From: Shewanella intestini
GTDB lineage: Bacteria; Pseudomonadota; Gammaproteobacteria; Enterobacterales; Shewanellaceae
Reading direction: 5' to 3'
Assembly: GCF_018221465.1 (NCBI RefSeq)
Contig: NZ_JAAIKR010000013.1
Coordinates: forward strand, 1 to 64,000
Length of the DNA stretch: 64,000 nucleotides
Positions 10,415-21,012 of this stretch are shown here, one piece after another. A program made the position numbers and the translations under genes. Each line of letters starts with the position of its first letter. Position 1 is the first letter of the stretch. The notes beneath the pieces are model-generated. The model ran no database searches, was not told where the DNA came from, and was given only the letters and a program-made list of their open reading frames with translations.

Positions 10415-10696
10415 TTAGCAATTAATAATCACTTCACCAGCGTCATTAACACGTTCTTGCTTTATCAATGTTTCTGCTAAGTCTTCAATATCAAACCGTA
10501 ATAACTCAAATAGCGCAGCTGCATTATCGGCATTAACCACATCTACCTGCTCAGAGCCAGTTAATTGCGCCAATTGAGATAAAACATCAAAGCCAATAAT
10601 ACAAGGTAACACCTGACCACTTTGCTGCGCATTAAACATCACCGAGTTTTCACTGATGGCCAGCTCATTATCAAATTGAATTGCTTGATTCATCAT
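10415..10696 (-). CDS. yrdB: DUF1488 protein, YrdB-like
   Basis: Small acidic protein of 93 residues belonging, by sequence feel and position, to the DUF1488 family that lies next to aroE in enterobacteria and Shewanella. No catalytic motif can be seen and the function is unknown. The start has two adjacent ATG codons (10694-10696 and 10691-10693), and AAAGG just upstream suits either. The gene lies 12 bases downstream of aroE, so the pair is probably co-transcribed. Confidence 0.75.
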   Translation of the reverse strand: MMNQAIQFDNELAISENSVMFNAQQSGQVLPCIIGFDVLSQLAQLTGSEQVDVVNADNAAALFELLRFDIEDLAETLIKQERVNDAGEVIINC

Positions 10697-10708
10697 TTAC
10701 CTTTGTTG

Positions 10709-11527
10709 TTATTGAGCCATTTGTAAGCGTAATTGGGCCATGGTGTCACTCATATTAGGTTTAACACCACGCCAGACATAAAAACTTTGCGCAGCTTGGC
10801 CAACTAACATCCCTAACCCATCAGCCACACTTTTAGCGCCTTGTGCACCTGCCCACTGATTAAACAGCGTGGTTTGCGCACTGTAGGTCATATCATAGCA
10901 ATGGGTTTGAGCGTTAATTATCTCGCTTGGCAACGTAATCAGCTCGCCAGCTAATCCTGCTGATGTTGAATTGATAACAACATCAAATGGTTGAGATAGC
11001 TGTGCGATTTCACAAGCATTCACATCACCAATATCAGCAAAAATGGCAGCTAAAGCCTGCGCTTTGGTAAAGGTTCTATTGCAAAGTGTCACCTTCGCAC
11101 CGGCATCGAGCAGTGGCTTGAGGCAACCGCGTGCAGCGCCACCAGCACCGACCAACAAAACTCGTTTATGCGTCAGTTCACCAAAATGCGCTTCTACATC
11201 CGTCACCAAACCAACACCGTCGGTATTATCACCACGAATACGTCCATCGGCTAACTTAATTAAGGTATTCACCGCCCCAGAAAGCTGAGCCAACTCGCTC
11301 AGCTCATCACAAAGCTCAAAAGCCTGTTGCTTAAAAGGCGCGGTAACATTTGCCCCTTTTCCACCTTGGCCGAAGAATAATCTTAATGACTGAGGAAACT
11401 GATCCACGCCCGCCAATATAGCCTCGTAACTTAGGTTTTGCTGAGTTTGTGCGGCAAAATCCGTATGGATAAATGGCGACTTGCTTTGCGCTATCGGGTT
11501 GCCAAAGACGGCATACTTGTCGGTCAT
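10709..11527 (-). CDS. aroE: Shikimate dehydrogenase AroE
   Basis: NADPH-dependent reduction of 3-dehydroshikimate to shikimate in aromatic amino acid synthesis. The substrate site shows NPIAQSKSP near the N-terminus and NVTAPFKQ (catalytic Lys). The nucleotide site shows VGAGGAARG and CNRT. The length of 272 residues is typical. I place the start at the ATG at 11527 (MTDKYAVFGNPI); one codon upstream is a TTG. Gene order aroE-yrdB matches E. coli, but here two amidohydrolase genes separate aroE from hemF/tsaC. Confidence 0.95.
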   Translation of the reverse strand: MTDKYAVFGNPIAQSKSPFIHTDFAAQTQQNLSYEAILAGVDQFPQSLRLFFGQGGKGANVTAPFKQQAFELCDELSELAQLSGAVNTLIKLADGRIRGDNTDGVGLVTDVEAHFGELTHKRVLLVGAGGAARGCLKPLLDAGAKVTLCNRTFTKAQALAAIFADIGDVNACEIAQLSQPFDVVINSTSAGLAGELITLPSEIINAQTHCYDMTYSAQTTLFNQWAGAQGAKSVADGLGMLVGQAAQSFYVWRGVKPNMSDTMAQLRLQMAQ

Positions 11528-11577
11528 CAAAATTCCTAAAGTCAGTATGAATAGGTTTATCCTACTATCATACTCGC

Positions 11578-12816
11578 TTAGCGGGTATATGCTCTAGGCA
11601 TGTTTGACTCAGTTGTGTAACGATCACGCAATTTATCATGACGACTTGTTGTGGATTGTTGTTCTCCACCAATCCACATGGTGTCAACTTGTGTCGAGTA
11701 CTCAAATGGGTCACCGCTCCATAACACTAAGTCGGCTCGCTTACCAACAGCAACCACGCCGGCATCGATCTTAAATGTCGTTGCCGCATTCACGGTAACT
11801 GACTTTAATGCCGCGTTATAGTCCATACCGTTTGCAACGGCACTGCCAACAACATAACGTAACGCGTAAATACTATGAGCACCGTGTGAAGCAGTTAAGA
11901 TGACTTTTACCCCCGCTTGTTGCAGTTTGGCAGCATTATCGAGTGAGTTATGCAGTGAATCAAAGCTCTCAGGTAAGTTTCGTAAACCATTCATCACCAC
12001 AGGAACATTGGCCGCGGCAATTTGTGGCGCTATCAATACTGCATCTGCCGCGCCAATCAGCACTAGCTGTAATTGGAAATGCTGTTTTAATTTCAGTAAC
12101 GTTAAAATATCACTGGCTCTATCCACCTTTACGGCCAAGATTTTATCGCCACTTAACACGGCATTGAGTATTTTAGACTCATCATTGACAGCGTCTGTAT
12201 CTGCTTTATCTTTGTCATCGATAAGCGCTTGCTTAGCATCTTCAAGTTGAGTAAATAACGCTTGCATACCAACTGCGCGAGAACCCTCGTGTGACGCACC
12301 AAGGTGCACCACTAATGCTCCTTTGTTAGATAAGATACTGTCCCACTCACCATTCATTTGTGTATTAAAGGTTTGCCCAGCGAAAATCCCTTCACCGCCA
12401 TCAGCGTTAACTACACTAGTCGTTAGACCGCCTTTACGTGCAAAGGCGATTGCCGTGCTTTTAGGGTTAAAAGCAAAACTGGGATCAAAGAGAATATCTA
12501 TTTTATCGTCTCTAGTGTCGCGACTGTCTTTCACTTGACCCACTTCTACCAAACCAACGGTATTTAGCGCGCCAATAAAGCCTGGTGTAAGGATTTTCCC
12601 CTTACCATCGATAACCGTCTGTGCAGAAATAACACTAGGATTAATGGCAGTAATTTTACCGTTACCAAAAACAACCGTCGCATTATTAAGTACACCTGCG
12701 TCTGTTGCAGTATGCACGGTGACATTTTCTATCGCTACGCTTTGCGCCAATGCAGTAGTTGCCACTAAGGTACTGGCTACAGATAGCGCAACCATGGTGT
12801 GTTTTATTTTATTCAT
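11578..12816 (-). CDS. Exported amidohydrolase-like protein without the usual metal motif
   Basis: 412-residue protein with a Sec signal peptide (MNKIKHTMVALSVASTLVATTALA). The fold is that of amidohydrolase/imidazolonepropionase relatives: a beta-sandwich start (AIENVTVHTATDAGVLNNATVV), GKILTPGFIGALNTVG, and the C-terminal GKRADLVLWSGDPFE. At the position where active members have DxHxH, this sequence reads GFIGALNTVG, so the first two metal ligands are absent. It may be a non-catalytic partner of the next gene or use another chemistry. It starts 12 bases after the upstream amidohydrolase stops, implying one operon. Confidence 0.8.
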   Translation of the reverse strand: MNKIKHTMVALSVASTLVATTALAQSVAIENVTVHTATDAGVLNNATVVFGNGKITAINPSVISAQTVIDGKGKILTPGFIGALNTVGLVEVGQVKDSRDTRDDKIDILFDPSFAFNPKSTAIAFARKGGLTTSVVNADGGEGIFAGQTFNTQMNGEWDSILSNKGALVVHLGASHEGSRAVGMQALFTQLEDAKQALIDDKDKADTDAVNDESKILNAVLSGDKILAVKVDRASDILTLLKLKQHFQLQLVLIGAADAVLIAPQIAAANVPVVMNGLRNLPESFDSLHNSLDNAAKLQQAGVKVILTASHGAHSIYALRYVVGSAVANGMDYNAALKSVTVNAATTFKIDAGVVAVGKRADLVLWSGDPFEYSTQVDTMWIGGEQQSTTSRHDKLRDRYTTESNMPRAYTR

Positions 12817-12827
12817 GGCATCGCTCC

Positions 12828-14210
12828 TTATTCTTGACCTAATAGAAAATCACTAATGGCTTGGTATTTTTCATCATCGCGGTCATAAACTTTAGCGCCA
12901 TCAATAAATACTTTTTCAGCTTGTGCATAAACACTAAATGGATTGGTATTCCAAATAACGACATCAGCATTTTTGCCAGCTTGTAACGACCCCGTTTTGT
13001 CTGCCACACCTAATGACTTAGCCGCATTTGAGGTAATCCAACCAATGACATGCTCTTCTGTTAGCATAAAACCATTGGTATTGGCGCTATACATAATTTT
13101 GGCAGCTTCTTGGTTTAAACGCTGAATCGTGGTTGATGAGTCAGAATGCACAATAGCGCAAGCATTTTTAGCACTATCAACAATGGCAACATTTTCGATT
13201 ACGGTGTCGTATGCTTCCATTTTAAATCCCCACCAATCGGGCCACATTGCAGCACAGTTGCCATTTTCACTGAGTAAGTCAGCAATTTTGTAAGCTTCAA
13301 TCGCGTGGTGGAATGTACCTGAGTGGTAATTAAATTCTTTGCCTAAATCAATCATCATCGCCATCTCTTCAGCTTTATAGCAGTGGTTATGGATGATGAT
13401 TTCCCCATCTAACACCCCTTTTAAGGTATCAAGGGTTAAGTCTCTGTTTGGCGCTTGTGGGTTTAAACCTTTGGCATAGTCTGCTTCATATTTATCCCAA
13501 GCCCGTTTGTACTGTGTCGCGTCAATAAATGCTTGGCGATAGCCAGCCATATTTCCCATTCGGGTCATTGGTGCTTGTTTACGTTTCCCGTATAAGCCTT
13601 TAGGATTTTCACCACAAGCCATTTTTAAACCATAAGGTGCTTGAGGAAACTTCATTGCCTGCATGGTTGTTGCCGGCATATTCTTCAAGGTCACACCTCG
13701 GCCGCCAATTAAGTTTGCTGAGCCTGGTAGAATTTGTAGCGTGGTCACGCCACCTGCACGGGCACGATTAAAGCCAGGATCTTGTGGCCAAACACTGTGC
13801 TCTGCCCATACCTCGGCGGTATTTGGAGAAGTCATCTCATTGCCATCACTGTGTGATTCAGCGCTAGGGCTTGGATAAACCCCTAAGTGAGAATGCACAT
13901 CAATAATCCCCGGTGTAACCCATTTACCTTGCGCGTTGATCTCAATAGCATCTTTTGCAACGAGATCGACACCCACCGCACTGACTTTACCGTCAACCAA
14001 TAACACATCAGCATTATTAAGGCGTTTGCCTGTACCGGTTAATACGGTGGCATTGGTAATTAACGTGCTTTGGCTAACAAGAGGTTGATAAGTACTAGGA
14101 TAAGGATTTTTGTTAATTGTCACTTTTGGATCTTGTTGCTCTGTAGGTTGGCAACCCATCAAAACAATTGAAACCGCGATTGCAACCGCGCAAGAGGCGA
14201 ATTTAGCCAT
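12828..14210 (-). CDS. Lipoprotein amidohydrolase, periplasmic
   Basis: 460-residue amidohydrolase-superfamily protein. Starting at the ATG at 14210 (strong GGAG seven bases upstream) gives a lipoprotein signal MAKFASCAVAIAVSIVLMGC with cysteine at residue 20; a farther upstream start would bury it. The metal motif DVHSHLG is present, followed by GEIIIHNHCYKAEE and HSGTFHHA histidines, an acidic HSDSST, and the terminal GKNADVVIWNTNPF. The substrate is unknown; related secreted enzymes act on peptides, hydantoins or N-acyl compounds. First gene of a two-gene operon with the metal-less homologue. Confidence 0.85.
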   Translation of the reverse strand: MAKFASCAVAIAVSIVLMGCQPTEQQDPKVTINKNPYPSTYQPLVSQSTLITNATVLTGTGKRLNNADVLLVDGKVSAVGVDLVAKDAIEINAQGKWVTPGIIDVHSHLGVYPSPSAESHSDGNEMTSPNTAEVWAEHSVWPQDPGFNRARAGGVTTLQILPGSANLIGGRGVTLKNMPATTMQAMKFPQAPYGLKMACGENPKGLYGKRKQAPMTRMGNMAGYRQAFIDATQYKRAWDKYEADYAKGLNPQAPNRDLTLDTLKGVLDGEIIIHNHCYKAEEMAMMIDLGKEFNYHSGTFHHAIEAYKIADLLSENGNCAAMWPDWWGFKMEAYDTVIENVAIVDSAKNACAIVHSDSSTTIQRLNQEAAKIMYSANTNGFMLTEEHVIGWITSNAAKSLGVADKTGSLQAGKNADVVIWNTNPFSVYAQAEKVFIDGAKVYDRDDEKYQAISDFLLGQE

Positions 14211-14435
14211 GGAGCTCTCCTTGTTATTTTGCGTTAATTTAAACAAGTTGGCTGAGTAAATAAATACAATTTCATATTTATTTGGTTTCAAAACGTTAAC
14301 AAAATATCAAATAATTGTTTTCATTTAAGATCACTTTAATTAATGGGCCTTCGCGAGTTCATTCATTCTGCATTTTTTCTTTTGGCTTCTCTGTGCAAAA
14401 GAGCTTCCCATGCTAAAAATGAATATTTAAGGCAT

Positions 14436-14467
14436 AAAAAAACCTGAATATCTTTACGATATTCAGG
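14436..14467 (-). terminator. Terminator of the hemF operon
   Basis: CCTGAATATC (14443-14452) pairs perfectly with GATATTCAGG (14458-14467). On the minus strand the hairpin is followed by a run of T (A-run 14436-14442 on the plus strand). It lies 40 bases after the hemF stop. The stretch from here up to the lipoprotein gene start holds only its presumed promoter. Confidence 0.85.
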
Positions 14468-14507
14468 CTTTCTTTACTGCTTATTTGTACACTAAGCGTT
14501 TAAGGGG

Positions 14508-16032
<1,525 letters not shown>

Positions 16033-16101
16033 TTATTTTCCTTAATTATGCTGATGTTCTTAGGGTTTATGTACTCGTCGATTAGACCGATTGTCTGTAA
16101 T

Positions 16102-16665
16102 CTAAATAACTTGTTTATATTTGCAGCTTTTTTGCGGGCATTCAAGACGATGCCCAGATGCGGTTTTACGCTCAACAAGTATACCGAAGCCACAATCGGG
16201 ACAAGTTTGTGCAATTGGTGGGTAATTTACAATATATTTGCATTTGGGATAAGCACTACAAGAATAAAAGGTTTTCCCATAGCGACTCGTGCGCGACTCC
16301 ATCACCCCAGATTCACAGTGAGGACAAGGTATCTTTACTTCAGTATTAGGTTGATTCGACTTTTCAATATGATGGCAATCAGGATAATTTGTGCACCCAA
16401 TAAAAATACCAAACCTGCCTGACTTTATCGCCATTTCATGGCCACATTCAGGACATTGAGAACCGGCAATCACCTCAGTATCAATAGATTCATATTGCAC
16501 TAAAGGGCGAGTATAATCACAACTGGGGTAATTATTACAGCCAACAAAACTGCCGTTTTTACTGTGCTTTAAAGCCAGCTCACCACCACATGTTGGGCAA
16601 AGCTCAAACTCTTTTGCCAGAGCATGTTCATGGGCATTAAACAATTGTTGGTCAATTTTCGACAT
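16102..16665 (-). CDS. yrdD: YrdD-like protein with four topoisomerase-type zinc ribbons
   Basis: 187-residue protein made almost wholly of four Cys4 zinc-ribbon modules like those at the C-terminus of DNA topoisomerase I: CPTCGG...CNNYPSC, CPECGH...CTNYPDC, CPHCES...CSAYPKC and CPDCGF...CPQKSC. No topoisomerase catalytic domain is present. Binding to single-stranded nucleic acid is a reasonable inference; the biological role is not known. The start at 16665 (MSKIDQQLF) has GAGAACC upstream; a longer in-frame start adds ten poorly conserved residues. Confidence 0.88.
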   Translation of the reverse strand: MSKIDQQLFNAHEHALAKEFELCPTCGGELALKHSKNGSFVGCNNYPSCDYTRPLVQYESIDTEVIAGSQCPECGHEMAIKSGRFGIFIGCTNYPDCHHIEKSNQPNTEVKIPCPHCESGVMESRTSRYGKTFYSCSAYPKCKYIVNYPPIAQTCPDCGFGILVERKTASGHRLECPQKSCKYKQVI

Positions 16666-16693
16666 CAGGTTCTCAATCTTATAATAAACGATC

Positions 16694-16716
16694 AAAAAAG
16701 GAGGCTTAGCCTCCTT
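16694..16716 (-). terminator. Terminator after smg
   Basis: AAGGAGGC (16698-16705) pairs with GCCTCCTT (16709-16716) around TTA. The A-run at 16694-16699 becomes the T tract on the minus strand. It separates smg/dprA from yrdD. Confidence 0.75.
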
Positions 16717-16729
16717 AATTTATACCTCG

Positions 16730-17203
16730 TTACGAATGCAGCCTACTATCGGGCTGTTCGAAGATGAGGTCTTCCATTTGCTCATAAGCAGACTCATTTC
16801 CAGGCACATTGAATAGTACCATTAAAATAACCCACTTGAGGTCTTCTAACACTAACACGGGTTCATCTAGATCCATTACCCTATCAATTACCATCTCTCT
16901 AAGCTCTACATTAAGTACTTGTATTTGCTCTAAAAACAATAAAAAGCCACGGCAACTTACATCTAGTTTAATCATTTCATCTTTGGTATAAATGCGAAAC
17001 GATTGTTGAGCATGATTGCAAAGATATGGTGTATCAGCTTCTTGCAAATCCGCTAAATGTTCTAACCAAGCTAATGCCTTTAAAATATCAACCTGATGGA
17101 ATCCTGCACGAGTTAACTCTTTTGTTAGCTCGTCTTCATCAACCAATAGTTCGGCTTCACTATGAACATAGTTTTCAAATAAGTACATGAGGATATCAAA
17201 CAT
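16730..17203 (-). CDS. smg: Smg family protein (DUF494)
   Basis: 157-residue acidic protein beginning [19 protein letters not shown] and ending near residue 157, which fits the Smg/DUF494 family found directly downstream of dprA. Its function is not established. The start at 17203 is supported by the strong AAAGAGGAG Shine-Dalgarno; the longer frame reaching into dprA is an artefact. It begins two bases after the dprA stop, so translation is probably coupled. Confidence 0.9.
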   Translation of the reverse strand: MFDILMYLFENYVHSEAELLVDEDELTKELTRAGFHQVDILKALAWLEHLADLQEADTPYLCNHAQQSFRIYTKDEMIKLDVSCRGFLLFLEQIQVLNVELREMVIDRVMDLDEPVLVLEDLKWVILMVLFNVPGNESAYEQMEDLIFEQPDSRLHS

Positions 17204-17205
17204 GG

Positions 17206-18306
17206 CTAGCTCCTCTTTAATCTGACGTAACCACCGGGTACCGCGGTAACCCACCCTTGTAATTCAAGTTCAAGCATTTGTATTAACACCAGATCTAGCG
17301 ATTGCCCACTATGTTCAACGACACGGTCTATCGTCGTTGTTTCATATCCTACACTAGCTAACAGGGGAGGAAATGGCAAACTACAATTACTCTTGGCTTC
17401 TATATGGTGACGCGCACGCACTTCTTCAAGGTGGTAGTGCGATAAACTCGTTAACTCTTCTATTATATCGGCCGCAGTCTCCACAAGTGTTGCCCCATTT
17501 CGAATTAACTCATGACAACCTTCATGATAACCACTTAACACTGACCCCGGGACAGCAAACACGTTACGATTTTGCTCCATGGCTAATCGCGCACTAATCA
17601 GTGAACCACTCTTTTGGGTCGCCTCAACCACAACCGTCCCAACAGAAAGTCCACTCACAATACGATTTCGCTTGGGAAAGTTACCCGCAAATGGCCCAAC
17701 ATCTGGCCATAACTCACTTATTACACAACCATTTTCTATAATATCTTGATATAAATAGCGATGGCGCTGTGGGTATATTTTTTCAAGACCAGAGCCTAAT
17801 ACCGCCATAGTTGAACCACCCGCGCTTATCGCGCCTCGGTGTGCAGCACCATCAATGCCTAATGCCATACCACTGGTTACGCTAAAACCCTCAATGGTTA
17901 ATTGAGCCGCTAGCGTATTAGCCACCTCAATTCCGCCAGGGGAAGCATTGCGGCTTCCAACCAATGCAATACTTGGTAACAGTAGACTTGAGATATCGCC
18001 TTTAGCGAATAATAGTGGAGGAGGATCGATGATTTGAGCAAGCAGCGGAGGGTATAAAGGGTCAGACAAGGTAATAATATGGTGATGTTCATTGGCATTA
18101 AGCCAAGAGAGCGCCTGCTCAACTTTGTCGGGAGCGAGGCGCAACTTATTGATTAGCTGAGTGGGCAAAGGTAGAGTTTGTTTCTCAAACTCTAACCTTA
18201 ACCGTAACTCCTCTACATCCATGTAAGTTAATAATTGCTTAATCCGGGCCGGTCCTAGCCCAGAAACTGCATAAACAACTAGCCAATCGACCAGCTTATC
18301 TGAAAT
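17206..18306 (-). CDS. dprA: DNA-processing protein DprA, probable non-ATG start
   Basis: Loads RecA on incoming single-stranded DNA during natural transformation. The Rossmann-like core shows the motifs [41 protein letters not shown] and [12 protein letters not shown], and a C-terminal winged-helix-like region follows. The first ATG (18222) would delete the N-terminal helix-hairpin region. The frame stays open upstream and encodes a typical DprA start ([20 protein letters not shown]), reaching an ATT at 18306 placed five bases after AAGGGG. I therefore infer initiation at ATT (or ATA 18309), overlapping the LysM-gene stop and giving 366 residues, the usual length. Confidence 0.8.
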   Translation of the reverse strand: MSDKLVDWLVVYAVSGLGPARIKQLLTYMDVEELRLRLEFEKQTLPLPTQLINKLRLAPDKVEQALSWLNANEHHHIITLSDPLYPPLLAQIIDPPPLLFAKGDISSLLLPSIALVGSRNASPGGIEVANTLAAQLTIEGFSVTSGMALGIDGAAHRGAISAGGSTMAVLGSGLEKIYPQRHRYLYQDIIENGCVISELWPDVGPFAGNFPKRNRIVSGLSVGTVVVEATQKSGSLISARLAMEQNRNVFAVPGSVLSGYHEGCHELIRNGATLVETAADIIEELTSLSHYHLEEVRARHHIEAKSNCSLPFPPLLASVGYETTTIDRVVEHSGQSLDLVLIQMLELELQGWVTAVPGGYVRLKRS

Positions 18307-19397
18307 TATTGCCCCTTTAAGGTTAACTTCTCTGGGATCATCAGCTTGTCACCAACACGTACAGGGCGATCACTGTGCATAATTAACCCCATGCTGGTTT
18401 TATCGAAAACCTTAAACACCATCAACTTACCATGGAAGATATCTGGCATTTTCGTCACATTATCTTCAGAAAAATAAGCTAATACTTTTTCATATGATGT
18501 TCGGTCAATAACACGTACTGGTACACCGTCATTGCCAATAATAATTTCTTCACCGTCGCGGTAAATTGAAAATACATTGCCAGGGCGCACACCGTCTTCA
18601 CTGCCTTTATCTAAATACACCACATCTAGCTTACCCACTTCGCGAATATTACCCACGGTAGCTAACACTGAAGCGCCTTCAGTTTGTGCCGCTTGCGGTA
18701 CAAAATAAGCAGGCATTAATGAGTCATCATCGACAGGAGCAACTTTAAAGCCCACTCTCGTTTCTCGTAAATTACTCAGTAATTGCACTTTAGAAATATC
18801 ACCTGAATCAACCACACGGCCACTGGCTGAGACAATAATTTCACGACCGAGAACCTCACCAGAGTCCTTATTAGTAAACTCACGGGCAGGTTGATATATA
18901 AGTACCTTTTGCCCACTTGGTAATTTCGCGTTCACATAAACAATATCATCAATAATATGATGTCGGGACGGGCTTTCACCACTTAATACGATAGGTAAAC
19001 CATCAAGCCATTGCTCATCTACAACACGGTTTTGGTTTAAATATTGATGAATAAGAGATAAATCAACGGCCGGAATCGCCCCATTTTTAGGCTTAATTCG
19101 GCCTTCAACACTTTTAACGAGGTGCTGCTTAACAACCAGACGAGGTTTACCGTCAATAAACACCAAGGTTAATCTGTCGCCAGGGTAAATAAGGTGAGGA
19201 TTAGCTATTTGTGGGTTGTGCCCCCACAATGTAGGCCAACGCCACGGATCTTTTAAAAAGTATCCTGAAATATCCCAAAGCGTATCGCCTTTTTTAACGA
19301 CATAAGTATCAGGGTGCCCTGCTTTTAATGTCAGTGTATCAGCATTGACTTGAGTTATATTTAAAGCCAAAAATGCCAGAATTAGTAAACGTCTCAT
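18306..19397 (-). CDS. Exported LysM-domain protein
   Basis: About 363 residues: a signal peptide (MRRLLILAFLALNITQVNA), then a LysM peptidoglycan-binding domain (YVVKKGDTLWDISGYFL through IYPGDRLTL, about residues 31-79), then a long region without a motif I recognise. It always sits beside dprA-def in Shewanella-type genomes, as far as I recall, and probably acts at the cell wall. Start choice: ATG 19397 gives a clean signal peptide; ATG 19409 adds four residues. It overlaps the proposed dprA start and is divergent from def. Confidence 0.82.
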   Translation of the reverse strand: MRRLLILAFLALNITQVNADTLTLKAGHPDTYVVKKGDTLWDISGYFLKDPWRWPTLWGHNPQIANPHLIYPGDRLTLVFIDGKPRLVVKQHLVKSVEGRIKPKNGAIPAVDLSLIHQYLNQNRVVDEQWLDGLPIVLSGESPSRHHIIDDIVYVNAKLPSGQKVLIYQPAREFTNKDSGEVLGREIIVSASGRVVDSGDISKVQLLSNLRETRVGFKVAPVDDDSLMPAYFVPQAAQTEGASVLATVGNIREVGKLDVVYLDKGSEDGVRPGNVFSIYRDGEEIIIGNDGVPVRVIDRTSYEKVLAYFSEDNVTKMPDIFHGKLMVFKVFDKTSMGLIMHSDRPVRVGDKLMIPEKLTLKGQ

Positions 19398-19533
19398 GCA
19401 GAGGTCCATGTTATTAAGCTTAAATAGCGCTTTTTACTGTTATTGATAGTCCGTTAGGATTAAAATTACCCTAATTGCCTGTGCCAGTATAGCTAACTGG
19501 CTGAAATTTGACAGACTTGTTAAGAGTTTAAAT

Positions 19534-20046
19534 ATGCCACTATTAAATGTTTTACGCTTTCCAGATGAAAGATTACGCACCATTGCAAAGCCAGTGACAG
19601 ATTTCGGTCCGGCTTTACAAACCCAAATTGATGACATGCTTGAAACCATGTATGAAGAAAAAGGCATCGGTCTTGCTGCCACTCAAGTTGACTTCCATCA
19701 GCAATTAATTGTGATGGATCTTCAAGACGAGGTTGAACGCCCTATTATCTTCATCAACCCAGAAATCGTTGCCAGCAGTGGTGATTTTACCAATGAAGAA
19801 GGCTGCCTGTCTGTCCCTGGTGTTTATGCTAAAGTAGACCGCGCTGAAAAAGTGACCTTAAAGGCACAAGACCGTCATGGTGAAGAATTTACAATTGAAG
19901 CAGACGAGCTATTTGCCATTTGCATTCAACATGAACTCGACCACCTTAAAGGCAAGTTATTTGTTGATTACCTTTCTCCACTGAAACGTCAACGAATTAA
20001 AACCAAGCTTGAAAAAGAAGCTCGTTTAGCCGCTAAAAACGCATAG
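19534..20046 (+). CDS. def: Peptide deformylase
   Basis: Metalloenzyme that removes the N-formyl group from nascent proteins. All three motifs are present: GIGLAATQ (motif I), EEGCLSVPG (motif II, metal-binding Cys) and QHELDHLKG (motif III, HExxH). The length of 170 residues is standard. It heads the def-fmt-rsmB-trkA-trkH run, with fmt nine bases downstream. Confidence 0.97.
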   Translation: MPLLNVLRFPDERLRTIAKPVTDFGPALQTQIDDMLETMYEEKGIGLAATQVDFHQQLIVMDLQDEVERPIIFINPEIVASSGDFTNEEGCLSVPGVYAKVDRAEKVTLKAQDRHGEEFTIEADELFAICIQHELDHLKGKLFVDYLSPLKRQRIKTKLEKEARLAAKNA

Positions 20047-20054
20047 GAAAAGCT

Positions 20055-21011
20055 TTGAAACCGTTAAAAATTATTTTTGCTGGTACGCCAGATTTCGCCG
20101 CAAGACATTTACAAGCATTGCTAGACTCTGCTCATCAAGTTGTCGGAGTTTACACTCAACCAGACCGACCAGCTGGGCGAGGCAAAAAACTAACAGCAAG
20201 CCCAGTAAAAGCATTGGCTCTGGAACATGACATTACGGTGTACCAACCGAAATCATTACGTAACGAAGAAGCACAAGCACAATTACAAGCCATTGATGCA
20301 GACATTATGGTGGTTGTGGCTTACGGACTCATTTTACCGCAAGCGATATTAGATACACCACGCTTAGGCTGTATTAACGTCCACGGTTCAATTTTGCCAC
20401 GTTGGCGTGGTGCAGCGCCGATTCAACGAGCACTTTGGGCTGGCGATGCCGCAACGGGCGTCACCGTAATGCAAATGGATATCGGCCTTGATACGGGTGA
20501 TATGTTATTAAAAACCCACCTCACCATTGAAGAGACCGACACCTCCGCAACGCTTTATGAAAAACTCGCTATTCAAGGGCCTCAAGCGTTGGTAGAAGCG
20601 CTCGAAGGCTTAAGCCAAGGCCAACTAACCGCCGAAAAACAAGATGAAGCACTCGCTAACTACGCAGCCAAACTATCAAAAGAAGAAGCAAAATTAGACT
20701 GGAGTAAATCAGCCACACAATTATGGCAAGAAGTCCGCGCGTTTAATCCATGGCCAACAAGTCATTTTAGTCACCACCAGCACACCATCAAAGTATGGCA
20801 AGCCAGTGTTGATTCAACCGCACACAACGCCGCGGTAGGCTCCATCATTCGCGCCGACAAAAAAGGCATTGTCGTTGCAACTGCTGATGGCGCATTAGTG
20901 ATTGAAACATTGCAACTACCAAATAAAAAACCCTTAGCCGCAGCCGATGTTCTTAACTCGCGAGCCGACTGGTTTGAAGTTGGCTCTCAATTAACTGTAG
21001 AGGCGCAATAA
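20055..21011 (+). CDS. fmt: Methionyl-tRNA formyltransferase
   Basis: Formylates initiator Met-tRNA using 10-formyl-THF. The motifs [12 protein letters not shown] at the N-terminus, the catalytic [19 protein letters not shown] near residue 110 and the C-terminal tRNA-binding OB domain with LDWSKSA and FNPWPTS are visible. The start is TTG at 20055, following AGGAAAAG. The 318-residue length is normal. It is coupled with def upstream and rsmB two bases downstream. Confidence 0.97.
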   Translation: MKPLKIIFAGTPDFAARHLQALLDSAHQVVGVYTQPDRPAGRGKKLTASPVKALALEHDITVYQPKSLRNEEAQAQLQAIDADIMVVVAYGLILPQAILDTPRLGCINVHGSILPRWRGAAPIQRALWAGDAATGVTVMQMDIGLDTGDMLLKTHLTIEETDTSATLYEKLAIQGPQALVEALEGLSQGQLTAEKQDEALANYAAKLSKEEAKLDWSKSATQLWQEVRAFNPWPTSHFSHHQHTIKVWQASVDSTAHNAAVGSIIRADKKGIVVATADGALVIETLQLPNKKPLAAADVLNSRADWFEVGSQLTVEAQ

Positions 21012-21012
21012 C

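Noticed and set aside
11900-12250. 116-codon frame opposite the amidohydrolase-like gene
   Set aside because: Ser/Ala-rich shadow of a real gene with signal peptide and family motifs on the other strand.
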